Part shown: positions 18,969 through 28,035 of the stretch, piece after piece
Numbering within the stretch: position 1 is the first letter of the stretch
Layout of the letters: every line of letters begins with the position of its first letter
Source: Flavobacterium sp. H122
Lineage (GTDB): Bacteria > Bacteroidota > Bacteroidia > Flavobacteriales > Flavobacteriaceae
Direction of reading: 5' to 3'
Length of the DNA stretch: 64,000 bases
NCBI RefSeq assembly: GCF_004959765.1
Contig: NZ_SJZD01000002.1
Span: 124,001-188,000, forward strand
Program-made: the position numbers and the translations under genes
Notes under the pieces: generated by a model
The model's database searches: none
The model's input: the letters and a program-made list of their open reading frames with translations, nothing else
Told to the model about the DNA's origin: nothing

Positions 18969-19349
18969 ATGGTGGAAGAACAAATTAGATATTCTGATGC
19001 AGATTTAGCAGAATTCAAGGAATTAATTCAAAGAAAGCTTGAAAAAGCCAAAACCGATTTAGACCTTATAAAAAGTGCTTATCTAAATGATTTGAATAAC
19101 GGTACTGATGATACATCGCCTACATTCAAAGCATTTGAAGAAGGAAGCGAGACTATGTCAAAAGAGGCTAACTCGCAATTAGCTATCCGTCAGGAAAAAT
19201 TTATCCGTGATTTAAAAAATGCATTAATCCGTATTGAAAATAAAACGTACGGAATATGTAAAGTTACCGGTAAATTAATAGCTAAAGAGCGATTGAAATT
19301 AGTTCCTCATGCGACTATGAGTATCGAAGCGAAAAACCTGCAAAAATAA
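18969..19349 (+). CDS. DksA/TraR-like regulator with a degenerate zinc finger
   Basis: A 126-residue coiled-coil protein followed by a finger-like segment GICKVTGKLIAKERLKLVPHAT. In canonical DksA this region has four Cys; here only one Cys remains and there is a His later, so a C4 zinc site cannot form. The family binds RNA polymerase in the secondary channel. It starts 5 bases after the ileS stop, separating ileS from lspA, which are adjacent in many bacteria. The acidic coiled-coil tip could not be judged by eye. Confidence 0.8.
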   Translation: MVEEQIRYSDADLAEFKELIQRKLEKAKTDLDLIKSAYLNDLNNGTDDTSPTFKAFEEGSETMSKEANSQLAIRQEKFIRDLKNALIRIENKTYGICKVTGKLIAKERLKLVPHATMSIEAKNLQK

Positions 19350-19370
19350 TTTTAGCGAAATATACTACTG

Positions 19371-19395
19371 AACGCTCCTTTTTGGGGCGTTTTTT
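19371..19395 (+). terminator. Intrinsic terminator after the dksA-like gene
   Basis: AACGCTCC (19371-19378) pairs with GGGGCGTT (19384-19391), with one G-T pair, then T-run. It separates ileS/dksA-like from lspA, which has its own candidate -7 element TATTTTTG at 19409-19416. Confidence 0.75.
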
Positions 19396-19434
19396 ATGCA
19401 ATAATGTGTATTTTTGTCTTACAAAAGTGAAAAA

Positions 19435-20028
19435 ATGAATCTGAAAAAAGCTTACCTGGTTGTAATCCTGGTCTTATTAATAGACCAAATTTCAAAAATT
19501 TATGTAAAAACTCATTTTATGCTGCACGAAGAAGTTGTGGTCACAAACTGGTTTAAATTTTTGTTTGTTGAAAATGAAGGTATGGCTTGGGGTGTTGAAT
19601 TGCCGGGGATTTATGGGAAATTAATTCTGACTTCTTTCAGAATTTTAGCTGTGGGTGGAATTGGATACTGGTTGTGGCTTTCTGTTAAAGAGGAAGCTTC
19701 CGGATTGCTTATATTTGCTATATCTTTAATTCTGGCAGGTGCCTTCGGAAATATTTTGGATTCTGTTTTTTACGGAGTAATTTTTGACCATAGTGAAGGA
19801 CAGGTGGCAACTTTGTTTACTGATAAACCTTATGGAAATTGGTTTTACGGTAAAGTGGTGGATATGTTTTATTTTCCTATTTGGCAGGGTAACCTACCTA
19901 ATTGGATTCCTGTCTTTGGCGGAAAATATTTCACGTTCTTTAATGCCATCTTCAATGTAGCCGATGTGGCCATTTCAACAGGTGTTGGAATATTAATTGT
20001 GTTTAATAAAAAAGTTTTTGGAAAATAA
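19435..20028 (+). CDS. lspA: Lipoprotein signal peptidase (signal peptidase II)
   Basis: From ATG 19435 (MNLKKAYLVVILVLLIDQIS) the enzyme has 197 residues. A TTG at 19414 in the same frame is part of the promoter. Four hydrophobic segments are visible. The two catalytic Asp lie in GNILDSVFYG and in FNVADVAIS. It is longer than the E. coli enzyme because of a loop before the last helices, as in Bacteroidota. It cleaves prolipoproteins at the inner membrane. Confidence 0.92.
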   Translation: MNLKKAYLVVILVLLIDQISKIYVKTHFMLHEEVVVTNWFKFLFVENEGMAWGVELPGIYGKLILTSFRILAVGGIGYWLWLSVKEEASGLLIFAISLILAGAFGNILDSVFYGVIFDHSEGQVATLFTDKPYGNWFYGKVVDMFYFPIWQGNLPNWIPVFGGKYFTFFNAIFNVADVAISTGVGILIVFNKKVFGK

Positions 20029-20048
20029 GACTTTACTTTATAAAAATT

Positions 20049-20077
20049 AAAAAGACCTCATTTGAGGTCTTTTTTTA
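20049..20077. terminator. Bidirectional terminator between lspA and a small lipoprotein gene
   Basis: AAAAAGACCTC (20049-20059) pairs with GAGGTCTTTTT (20064-20074), with T-runs on both strands. It overlaps the last base or so of the minus-strand lipoprotein gene. Confidence 0.85.
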
Positions 20078-20269
20078 ATTATGTCCGGGAGCATGATTTC
20101 TTGCGCTTCTTTCACCTGTTATTTTTTTAGCTTGTCCGGGCGGAAGCCTTTTTTGCTTTACCACCACAGTCCTTCTAGGGTGATGAACACTTACGCAGTT
20201 TGAAAATGAAACTGCCAACAGTAATAAAAATGTAAAACTTAAAGTCTTACTTAAAGTTATTTTTTTCAT
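20075..20269 (-). CDS. Small lipoprotein with a PPGQAKK motif
   Basis: A 64-residue product with a lipobox-type signal (LLLLAVSFSNC, Cys 25) and a basic mature part ending LPPGQAKKITGERSARNHAPGHN. Short Bacteroidota lipoproteins with PPGxAKK...SAR..APG tails are common and are sometimes annotated as 'quinol oxidase subunit 4', probably wrongly. No function can be given. Confidence 0.65.
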   Translation of the reverse strand: MKKITLSKTLSFTFLLLLAVSFSNCVSVHHPRRTVVVKQKRLPPGQAKKITGERSARNHAPGHN

Positions 20270-20301
20270 AAGTTAGGTTTTTTGGGTTTGGCTAATATAA
20301 A

Positions 20302-20865
20302 TTAAAATTTATAAATAGCATAAGGAGTAACACAAAAATCTAACTTAATATCATTTTCAAATATATCTTCAATATTTTCTTCGGGATCAAAGTACGAAAG
20401 GCCTATTTTAATGGTTTCAGGCTTGCATTCACTTAAAAATTTATCATAAAACCCTTTTCCGTAGCCGGTACGGTGCCCTTTTTTATCGTATGCCAGAAGC
20501 GGTACAAATACCACTTCAATTTTATTTGCCGGAACTTCAATGCCGTCAACTGGTTCCGGAATACCATAATCATTGGTTTTTATTTTGGTGTTATCAGTCA
20601 ATAGATAATGTGTCATTGAAGTATCTTCAAAATTGGATTTTGAAATTATAACTTCTTTATCTCTGCCTGCTAAAATCTGAAGGATAAATTCGGTGTTGAT
20701 TTCTTTTTGATTTTCTATTGGTAAAAACAAATGAAAATACGTTTTATCCCAAATAGGCAAATCAATGCAAAAATTTGCGATAGCTAAACTATCGTTCATG
20801 ATTTCATCAAATGTGAGTTGGTTTCTTAAGGTTTTGTATTTTTTACGTAAATCAGATTTTAACAT
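20302..20865 (-). CDS. 5-formyltetrahydrofolate cyclo-ligase
   Basis: A 187-residue protein of the MTHFS family, converting 5-formyl-THF and ATP to 5,10-methenyl-THF. N-terminal LRKKYKTLRNQL and the signature GYGKGFYDKFL are present. Its start overlaps the end of the upstream PLP decarboxylase gene by 14 bases, so they form one transcript. Confidence 0.9.
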   Translation of the reverse strand: MLKSDLRKKYKTLRNQLTFDEIMNDSLAIANFCIDLPIWDKTYFHLFLPIENQKEINTEFILQILAGRDKEVIISKSNFEDTSMTHYLLTDNTKIKTNDYGIPEPVDGIEVPANKIEVVFVPLLAYDKKGHRTGYGKGFYDKFLSECKPETIKIGLSYFDPEENIEDIFENDIKLDFCVTPYAIYKF

Positions 20866-22096
20866 GTAAGGTTTCCTTTAAATCGACTATAAAAGTACTC
20901 AAATCATCGACTTCTACATGATCCATAATCACAATTTTGTACCATTCATTTGTTTCGTCGTGTTTTTGAGGTACCAGATTGTATTTCTCTTCCAGATCTT
21001 TCGGTACGTTTTTAGCCTCTATGGTGACAATATTCATGTATGGCTCACGGTAATAACCCACATTAAGTCTGCTTAACTGCTCACATAGCCAGTTGGTACG
21101 CATCTGCAGCACGCTGATTTTTTCAAACCATCCAAAAGGACCATAGGTAAACAAAATCATCCAGACTGCAACCGCATTTGACCCGCTTCGGCTGCCGCAA
21201 AGGGTCAGATCCATTCCTTCAACATATTCGGCTTCTTTGGTCAATACATTTTCAATCAATCCTTTACGGCATACAAAAACGCCTGTTCCATAAGGAGCCT
21301 GCAGCATTTTATGTGCATCTATGGTTATGGAACTGATTTTAGGATTCTCAAAATTGATGGTATTTTTTTTATTGCTGAAAGGATATACAAAGCCACCATA
21401 AGCCGCGTCGATATGCAGTTTGTAGGTTAGTCCGTGTTTTTCTAAAACGGTGATGTAATCCTCAGGGTTGTCTACGGTTCCAAACATTGTTGTACCCATA
21501 TTGGCAACTGCAATACAATATTTTTTGCCGTTTGCTTTAGCTTTAGCAACAATCTCCTCCAAATGTTGAAGGTTTATTTTTCTGGATACAGTATCCACCT
21601 TTACCGGATAACGGTTCAGTAGTAATAAATTGGCTCCTTTAGGGATAGAATAGTGGGTGTCTTCGGAAGCAAAAATGGCAATTTCATCCGGACGGGCGTT
21701 ATATTCGTTTATAAATAAATTACGATACATCCACATAGCCTGAATATTGGCTTCGGTACCTCCGGAGGCAATATAGCCGTCATAGGAATCCGGAACGGCT
21801 TTAAAAATATCTACCGCAAGTACTTTTAGTACCTCACGTTCTATTTCCTGAGTACCGCTAAAAGCTTTTTCTGAAGAGCCAATGGTGTGGCAGCCAATGT
21901 TGTTTGGATTGGCTACATAGGCCTTAAGCGTAGGAGCGTCTTTTAAAAAGGGAGCATCACTGTTAAAAACCCTGTTGTCCAGCTTTGAGGCAGGATAGCC
22001 TAACGAGATGTCTTTTTCGAAATTCACATTATCTGATAAGGCACTTTCAATACGTTTCTGACGTTGTTCCTGCGTAAGTTTTTTCCAAGTAATCAT
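20852..22096 (-). CDS. PLP-dependent decarboxylase/aminotransferase-fold enzyme (group II type)
   Basis: A 414-residue fold-type I PLP enzyme. K263 in TIDAHKMLQAPYGTG is the predicted Schiff-base lysine. Upstream marks are SGGTEANIQA and HIDAAYGGF, as in glutamate/aromatic/diaminobutyrate decarboxylases. It is shorter than most of these, and the substrate cannot be deduced. It is coupled to the cyclo-ligase gene by overlap, which may reflect operon packing and not shared chemistry. Confidence 0.75.
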   Translation of the reverse strand: MITWKKLTQEQRQKRIESALSDNVNFEKDISLGYPASKLDNRVFNSDAPFLKDAPTLKAYVANPNNIGCHTIGSSEKAFSGTQEIEREVLKVLAVDIFKAVPDSYDGYIASGGTEANIQAMWMYRNLFINEYNARPDEIAIFASEDTHYSIPKGANLLLLNRYPVKVDTVSRKINLQHLEEIVAKAKANGKKYCIAVANMGTTMFGTVDNPEDYITVLEKHGLTYKLHIDAAYGGFVYPFSNKKNTINFENPKISSITIDAHKMLQAPYGTGVFVCRKGLIENVLTKEAEYVEGMDLTLCGSRSGSNAVAVWMILFTYGPFGWFEKISVLQMRTNWLCEQLSRLNVGYYREPYMNIVTIEAKNVPKDLEEKYNLVPQKHDETNEWYKIVIMDHVEVDDLSTFIVDLKETLHVKI

Positions 22097-22210
22097 AGCT
22101 GATAAATTTTATTAAAACTAAAACCTTCCTGTTTATTAAAAAATGATAATTGTTAGGTTTAGTTACTTTGGATACAATTTGTAAATTTGAAAAACAATCT
22201 GACACTATTC

Positions 22211-24004
22211 ATGACTATTCCTTCTTTAGACCTTCAAATACAAACTTTGCCTGATAAACCGGGTGTTTATCAGTACTTTGATAAAGAAGGAAAGATATTG
22301 TATGTAGGTAAAGCCAAAAATTTAAAAAAAAGAGTTTCTTCTTATTTTAATAAGATTCATGACTCAGGAAAGACAAATGTCCTGGTCAAAAAAATTGTTG
22401 AGATTAAGCATATTGTTGTGCCAACAGAAACCGACGCGCTTTTACTGGAAAACAACCTGATAAAGAAACTGCAGCCCCGATATAACATCAATTTAAAAGA
22501 CGATAAAACGTACCCGTGGATTTGTATTAAGAATGAACCTTTTCCCAGAATTTTTCCAACCCGGAGAATGGTTAAAGACGGATCGGAATATTTTGGGCCT
22601 TATACCAGTTTTAAAACGGTAAATACTATTTTGGATTTAGTGAAAGAGCTTTATCCACTGCGGACCTGCAACTACGATTTAAGTCAGGCAAATATTCGTT
22701 CCGGAAAGTTTAAAGTATGTCTTGAATATCATATAGGCAACTGTAAAGGTCCTTGCGAAGGATACGAAACCCAGGAAAATTATCACAATCAGGTCAATGC
22801 AATCCGTGAAATTCTCAAAGGAAATTTCAAAGAGAGTCTGAAAAATTTTAAAAAGCTGATGAACGATTTGGCGATGGATTTAAAATTTGAAGAAGCTCAA
22901 AAAATCAAAGACAAAATTGAAGTTCTGGAGAATTATCAGTCAAAATCAACCATCCTGAACCCGAAGATTACCAACTTGGATGTTTTTTCGATTGTTTCAG
23001 ATGAAGCTATGGCATATGTAAATTTTTTACAGATTTCCCACGGAGCCATAGTACGCTCGCATACAATGGAAATCAAGAAAAAACTAGATGAAACAAATGA
23101 AGAAATTCTTGAGCTGGCCATTGTAGAATTACGGGAACGTTTTCATTTGAACGCAAGAGAGATTGTGGTTCCTTTTGAATTGGATCTGGGAGAAAAAATA
23201 ACGGTTACCGTTCCTAAATTAGGCGATAAGAAGCAGATATTGGATTTATCGGAACGCAATGCGAAATACTATCGTCTGGATCAGTTGAAACAGATAAAAA
23301 TTGTAGACCCTGATCGACATACCAACCGAATTATGGCGCAGATGCAAAAAGATTTGCGACTTTCTGTTGAGCCTAGGCATATAGAATGTTTTGATAACTC
23401 GAATATTCAGGGAACCAATCCTGTATCGGCTTGTGTAGTATTTAAAGACGGAAAACCAAGCAAGAAAGATTATCGCCACTATAATATAAAAACAGTTGAA
23501 GGACCTAATGATTTTGCTTCGATGGAAGAGGTTGTGTATCGCCGTTACAAACGCTTGTTGGACGAAAAGCAGTCTCTGCCGGATTTAATTATTATTGATG
23601 GAGGAAAAGGCCAATTGTCATCAGCTTTAAAAAGTCTTGAAGATTTAGGACTTCGTGGAAAAATAGCTATTATAGGTATTGCAAAACGATTGGAAGAAAT
23701 CTATTATCCGGGTGATTCAGTACCGTTGTATTTGGATAAGAAATCGGAAACTTTAAAAATCATCCAGCATCTTCGTAATGAGGCACACCGTTTTGGGATT
23801 ACTTTTCATCGTGATAAGCGGAGCAAAAATGCTATTCAGTCTGAACTTGAATTAATTGAAGGAATTGGAGAAAAAACAATAGAAATGTTATTAAAACATT
23901 TCAAAAGTGTTAAAAGAGTTAAAGAAGCGTCAGAAAAAGAAATTTCTGAGGTGGTAGGTCTTTCAAAAGCCAAAAAAATTTCCGAATTTTATAAGAAAAT
24001 TTAG
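22211..24004 (+). CDS. uvrC: Excinuclease ABC subunit C
   Basis: From ATG 22211 the product is 597 residues; a TTG at 22187 would add eight residues unlike the family. Order of domains: GIY-YIG nuclease (PGVYQYFDKEGKILYVGKAK), UvrB-binding motif (LKFEEAQKIKDKIEVLE), RNase H-like nuclease (ECFDNSNIQGTNPVSACVVF, DLIIIDGGKGQLS) and a C-terminal helix-hairpin-helix (IEGIGEKTIEMLLKHF). It makes the dual incisions in nucleotide excision repair. Confidence 0.96.
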   Translation: MTIPSLDLQIQTLPDKPGVYQYFDKEGKILYVGKAKNLKKRVSSYFNKIHDSGKTNVLVKKIVEIKHIVVPTETDALLLENNLIKKLQPRYNINLKDDKTYPWICIKNEPFPRIFPTRRMVKDGSEYFGPYTSFKTVNTILDLVKELYPLRTCNYDLSQANIRSGKFKVCLEYHIGNCKGPCEGYETQENYHNQVNAIREILKGNFKESLKNFKKLMNDLAMDLKFEEAQKIKDKIEVLENYQSKSTILNPKITNLDVFSIVSDEAMAYVNFLQISHGAIVRSHTMEIKKKLDETNEEILELAIVELRERFHLNAREIVVPFELDLGEKITVTVPKLGDKKQILDLSERNAKYYRLDQLKQIKIVDPDRHTNRIMAQMQKDLRLSVEPRHIECFDNSNIQGTNPVSACVVFKDGKPSKKDYRHYNIKTVEGPNDFASMEEVVYRRYKRLLDEKQSLPDLIIIDGGKGQLSSALKSLEDLGLRGKIAIIGIAKRLEEIYYPGDSVPLYLDKKSETLKIIQHLRNEAHRFGITFHRDKRSKNAIQSELELIEGIGEKTIEMLLKHFKSVKRVKEASEKEISEVVGLSKAKKISEFYKKI

Positions 24005-24008
24005 ACAT

Positions 24009-26273
24009 ATGTATTTTAAGGCAAAAGCCAATAGTTTTAACCCAATAGCAAAAGTTAATATATTGCAGCGCAATTTTTTTTTACTTTTTCTAACTATTGC
24101 CTGTTGTCTGTTGCCTGATGATTTGTCAGCGCAGGATTCTAAAAAAAAGCCAAAAATCGGATTAGTGTTGAGTGGCGGCGGTGCTAAAGGTCTGGCTCAT
24201 ATAGGTGTGTTGAAAGAGATAGAACGTGCTGGCATTAAAATAGATTACATAGGTGGTACCAGTATGGGAGCCATCATAGGAGGCTTGTATGCCTGCGGCT
24301 ATTCTGCAGATGAGCTTGATTCGATATTTAACTCGGCAGATGCTGATGCCATTCTTCAGGATAATATTCCCAGAGGAAATAAAACGTTTTATGAAAAATA
24401 CAATGATGAGGTATATGCTTTGACATTGCCTTTTCAAAATTTAAAGGTTTCTTTTCCCAAAGGATTTTCAAAAGGGCTTTATAATTATAACCTGCTCAGT
24501 AAATTAACGCACAAGTATAGAAATGTCAATGATTTCAGTCAGTTGAAAATTCCTTTTTTGTGTATTGCTACTGATGTGGAAACAGGCGAAGAGATTGTGT
24601 TGAAAAAAGGCAGTCTTCCTTTGAGTCTTACGGCTAGTGGAGCCTTTCCCTCGCTGTATTCTCCTGTTGAAATCGATAACCGTTTTCTGATTGATGGCGG
24701 TGTGACCAATAATTTTCCTGTAGAGGAAGTAAAAAAAATGGGTGCCGACATAATTATTGGTGTTGATGTTCAGGATGATTTAAAGGATATTAATACGATA
24801 TCCGGAGGTACCGGTGTATTGGCACAGATTTCAAATTTCAGGACTGTTGAGGCTATGAACCGGAAAAAGAAATTGGCAAACATTTATATAAAGCCTGATA
24901 TTAAAGGTTTTTCGGTTATTTCTTTTGATCAGGGCAAGGAAATTATCCAAAACGGAGTGGATGCTTGCAAGCCCTTTGTGGAAGCATTTGAAAAATTGGG
25001 TTCAAACTATAAACCGGAAAAAAATTCTTTCTCTGAGGAAAAAATTTTAGTAAAAGGAATCCAGATAGAAGGTTATAAAAACTATACCAGACCCTATTTT
25101 TTAGGAAAAATTAGGGTTTTCCCAGGAAAAAAAATTACGTATTCTGATCTGCAGTCAGGATTAAACAATCTAAATGCGACACAAAACTTTTCATCCATAA
25201 ATTACAGGCTTGTAGGGAATGAAGAAGGAGATGATTTATTTCTTAAAGTAGTTGAAAATCCTGTTAAAACATATTTGAAATTAGGACTGCATTATGATGA
25301 ATTGTTCAAATCAAGTGCTTTGCTGAATATTACCAAAAAAAACCTTCTTTTTAAAAATGATTTAGCCTCCCTTGATTTTATTCTGGGAGATAACACCCGT
25401 TACAATATTGACTATTACATTGACAATGGTTTTAAATGGAGTTTTGGACTGAAATCCAATTTTGATCAGTTTTCCAAAAACAGTAAAACAGATTTCAAGG
25501 GGGGGCAGCTTTTAAATGCATTAAACAGGAATTCAATTAATCTGGATTATTTAGTGCTTTCAAACAGAGCGTATTTGCAGACACTTTTTGTTCAGAAGTT
25601 TTTAATGGGTGGCGGTTTGGAACATAAATTTGTTGATATTACTTCTGATGCGGCCGGTTCTATAGATAAATATATTGATAGGAGCAATTATTTTTCTGCT
25701 TTCGGTTTTTTGAGATTTGATTCTTTTGATAATAAATATTTTCCAAAAAAAGGCTGGTATTTTTTTGGCGACTTCAACAGTCATTTCTATTCCACGGATT
25801 ATGCAGATGATTTTCAGAAAATTTCAATGTTTATGGCTGATATGGCCTACGTTAAAACTTTTTGGAACAAAGTATCTGTCAAAGTGCAGACCGAAGGAGG
25901 ATTTACCGTAGGAGAAAATCAAAATCATATAAATGATTTTGTGTTAGGAGGTTATGGCTTTCACCGTTTTGGTTTTTTCAAACATTTTTACGGTTATGAT
26001 TTTCTTTCATTAAGCGGCGACAGTTATGTAAAAGGAAGTATTACCGCAGATTATATTTTTTATAGAAAACATCATTTAAACTTTACTGCAAATTATTCAA
26101 ACATAGGCCAGAAAATATTCGATAATAAGGAATGGATCACAAATCCTAATTATTCAGGGTATGGTTTTGGGTATGGTTTGGAAACACTTATAGGTCCTAT
26201 TGAAATCAAACATACATGGTCTCCTGAAACCAGAAAACATTTTACCTGGTTCAGTATTGGTTTTTGGTTTTAA
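24009..26273 (+). CDS. Patatin-like phospholipase fused to a POTRA/BamA-type barrel
   Basis: A 754-residue protein. After a signal peptide ending near LPDDLSAQ come the patatin oxyanion motif GGGAKG, the nucleophile GGTSMG and the DGG dyad (LIDGGVTNNFP). These are followed by a POTRA-like segment (ILVKGIQIEGYKNYTRPYF) and a C-terminal surface-antigen barrel ending in WFSIGFWF. This is the layout of PlpD-type autotransported lipases. The ATG at 24009 gives a long N-region; TTG 24063 would give a tighter signal peptide. Part of the signal region is made of a repeat element. It follows uvrC by 4 bases. Confidence 0.88.
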   Translation: MYFKAKANSFNPIAKVNILQRNFFLLFLTIACCLLPDDLSAQDSKKKPKIGLVLSGGGAKGLAHIGVLKEIERAGIKIDYIGGTSMGAIIGGLYACGYSADELDSIFNSADADAILQDNIPRGNKTFYEKYNDEVYALTLPFQNLKVSFPKGFSKGLYNYNLLSKLTHKYRNVNDFSQLKIPFLCIATDVETGEEIVLKKGSLPLSLTASGAFPSLYSPVEIDNRFLIDGGVTNNFPVEEVKKMGADIIIGVDVQDDLKDINTISGGTGVLAQISNFRTVEAMNRKKKLANIYIKPDIKGFSVISFDQGKEIIQNGVDACKPFVEAFEKLGSNYKPEKNSFSEEKILVKGIQIEGYKNYTRPYFLGKIRVFPGKKITYSDLQSGLNNLNATQNFSSINYRLVGNEEGDDLFLKVVENPVKTYLKLGLHYDELFKSSALLNITKKNLLFKNDLASLDFILGDNTRYNIDYYIDNGFKWSFGLKSNFDQFSKNSKTDFKGGQLLNALNRNSINLDYLVLSNRAYLQTLFVQKFLMGGGLEHKFVDITSDAAGSIDKYIDRSNYFSAFGFLRFDSFDNKYFPKKGWYFFGDFNSHFYSTDYADDFQKISMFMADMAYVKTFWNKVSVKVQTEGGFTVGENQNHINDFVLGGYGFHRFGFFKHFYGYDFLSLSGDSYVKGSITADYIFYRKHHLNFTANYSNIGQKIFDNKEWITNPNYSGYGFGYGLETLIGPIEIKHTWSPETRKHFTWFSIGFWF
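24018..24116. repeat. Heptad-type inverted repeat inside a coding 5' end
   Basis: Arm 1 (AAGGCAAAAGCCAATAG, 24018-24034) and arm 2 (24094-24116) are loosely complementary. Arm 2 contains TGCCTGTTGTCTGTTGCCT (24098-24116), which matches 1512-1530 at 17 of 19 bases in the same orientation. The element lies within the first 36 codons of the patatin gene. Confidence 0.65.
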
Positions 26274-26375
26274 ATTTCTAAAATTGTTAAACATTTAATA
26301 TTAAGTGTTTTTTTGCTCTATTTATATATAAAAAACTCTATTTTTGGCAATCTATAAACCAAACTATAATTTTTT

Positions 26376-27821
26376 ATGTCTATTTGGAAAAGAAAATCAA
26401 TAACGCAACTTCTTTCAGAGGCCGACGAATCTGAAAAAGGGCTTAAAAGAACTTTATCCTCTAAAGCACTTGTGGCTTTAGGTATTGGTGCCATAATAGG
26501 TGCCGGATTATTTTCACTTACGGGTATTGCGGCGGCAGAAAATGCCGGCCCGGCGGTAACTTTATCATTTGTATTGGCAGCTGTAGGCTGTGCTTTTGCT
26601 GGATTATGTTATGCAGAATTCGCGTCTATGATTCCGGTTGCCGGTAGTGCTTATACCTATTCTTATGCTACCATGGGTGAGTTTATGGCTTGGATCATTG
26701 GTTGGGATTTGGTTTTAGAGTATGCTTTGGGTGCCGCGACAGTTGGCGTTAGTTGGTCAAGATATTTTTTAGAGCTTTTAAATAAATTCGGAATTCATTT
26801 ACCGCACAATTTAATATGTTCTCCCTGGGAATCATTGAAATTAAGTGATGGTACAGTAATAGAGGGGGGAATCATAAATTTACCTGCGGTTGTAATTGTT
26901 TCTTTACTTTCATTACTGTTAATAAGAGGAACAAAGGAATCTGCGAATATGAATAACTTCCTGGTTATTTTAAAAGTTTCGGTAGTTATTTTGTTTATCG
27001 TTTTAGGATGGGGTTATATAGATGAGGCAAATTATTCGCCTTATATTCCTGAAAACACGGGTACTTTCGGACATTTTGGTTGGTCAGGTATTGCTCAGGG
27101 TGCGGCTACAGTATTCTTTGCTTTTATTGGTTTCGACGCGGTTTCTACTGCAGCTCAGGAAGCTAAAAATCCTCAAAAAGGTATGCCTATAGGTATTTTA
27201 GGTTCACTTGTTGTTTGTACAATTTTATATGTACTTTTTGCTCACGTAATGACCGGTTTAGTACCTTATCATGAATTTGCAGGTGATGCAAAACCTGCCG
27301 CTACAGCATTTGCTAAAACACCTTATGGGTTTTTACAAACAGGTTTAATTGTAGCTATTTTAGCAGGTTATACTTCTGTAATGCTGGTAATGTTAATGGG
27401 ACAAAGCCGTGTTTTCTATACCATGAGTAATGATGGTTTACTGCCAAAATTCTTCGGAGCAATTCATCCAAAATTTAGAACTCCTTGGAAAACAAATTTA
27501 TTTTTCATGGGATTTGTGAGTATTTTTGCAGGCTTCGTACCTGTGTCAGATCTGGGTCATATGGTTAGTATTGGTACTTTATTGGCATTTGTTCTGGTGT
27601 GTATAGGAGTGTTGGTGATGCGTAAAAAAATGCCGGAAATACCAAGAGCATTTAAAACACCACTAGTGCCTTTTGTACCTATTGCTGGTATTGTGGTTTG
27701 TTTAGTGTTAATGTATTCATTGCCGCTTGAGAGCTGGATGCGACTTTTTGTATGGATGGGATTAGGAGTTTTAGTCTATTTCATGTACGGTAAAAAGAAT
27801 AGTAAACTTAATGATGAGTAA
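26376..27821 (+). CDS. APC-family amino-acid permease
   Basis: A 481-residue protein with about twelve membrane helices. The TM1 motif GIGAIIGAGLFSLTG and the segment FFAFIGFDAVSTAAQEAKNPQK are hallmarks of APC/CAT-type (cationic amino-acid) transporters. The substrate is not certain. It is a single-gene unit with a terminator directly after the stop. Confidence 0.88.
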   Translation: MSIWKRKSITQLLSEADESEKGLKRTLSSKALVALGIGAIIGAGLFSLTGIAAAENAGPAVTLSFVLAAVGCAFAGLCYAEFASMIPVAGSAYTYSYATMGEFMAWIIGWDLVLEYALGAATVGVSWSRYFLELLNKFGIHLPHNLICSPWESLKLSDGTVIEGGIINLPAVVIVSLLSLLLIRGTKESANMNNFLVILKVSVVILFIVLGWGYIDEANYSPYIPENTGTFGHFGWSGIAQGAATVFFAFIGFDAVSTAAQEAKNPQKGMPIGILGSLVVCTILYVLFAHVMTGLVPYHEFAGDAKPAATAFAKTPYGFLQTGLIVAILAGYTSVMLVMLMGQSRVFYTMSNDGLLPKFFGAIHPKFRTPWKTNLFFMGFVSIFAGFVPVSDLGHMVSIGTLLAFVLVCIGVLVMRKKMPEIPRAFKTPLVPFVPIAGIVVCLVLMYSLPLESWMRLFVWMGLGVLVYFMYGKKNSKLNDE

Positions 27822-27829
27822 TATAAAGG

Positions 27830-27857
27830 AAAGCGACTTTTAAAGTCGCTTTTTTTA
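27830..27857 (+). terminator. Intrinsic terminator of the permease gene
   Basis: AAAGCGACTTT (27830-27840) and AAAGTCGCTTT (27842-27852) form a perfect stem with a T-run after it. Confidence 0.88.
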
Positions 27858-27885
27858 TTCTGTTTTTTTTACGAAATTTGTAGTC

Positions 27886-27951
27886 ATGGAACCTATTTTT
27901 AGAGGCTTATTAGCGCATTTGAAATTTCTCATCAAGAGGAATCCTGAGTGA
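27886..27951 (+). CDS. Possible 21-residue micro-ORF
   Basis: ATG to TGA encodes MEPIFRGLLAHLKFLIKRNPE, a basic amphipathic peptide, in the 214-base spacer between the permease and hmgA. There is no homologue I recognise, and it may be chance or a gene remnant. Confidence 0.2.
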   Translation: MEPIFRGLLAHLKFLIKRNPE

Positions 27952-28035
27952 TTAATGTTTTTTTGATTTAAAAAATACAGTTTATTGTTCGTAACTTTAA
28001 ACTGATAAACACATAAACTTTTTAAACAAAAAGAA

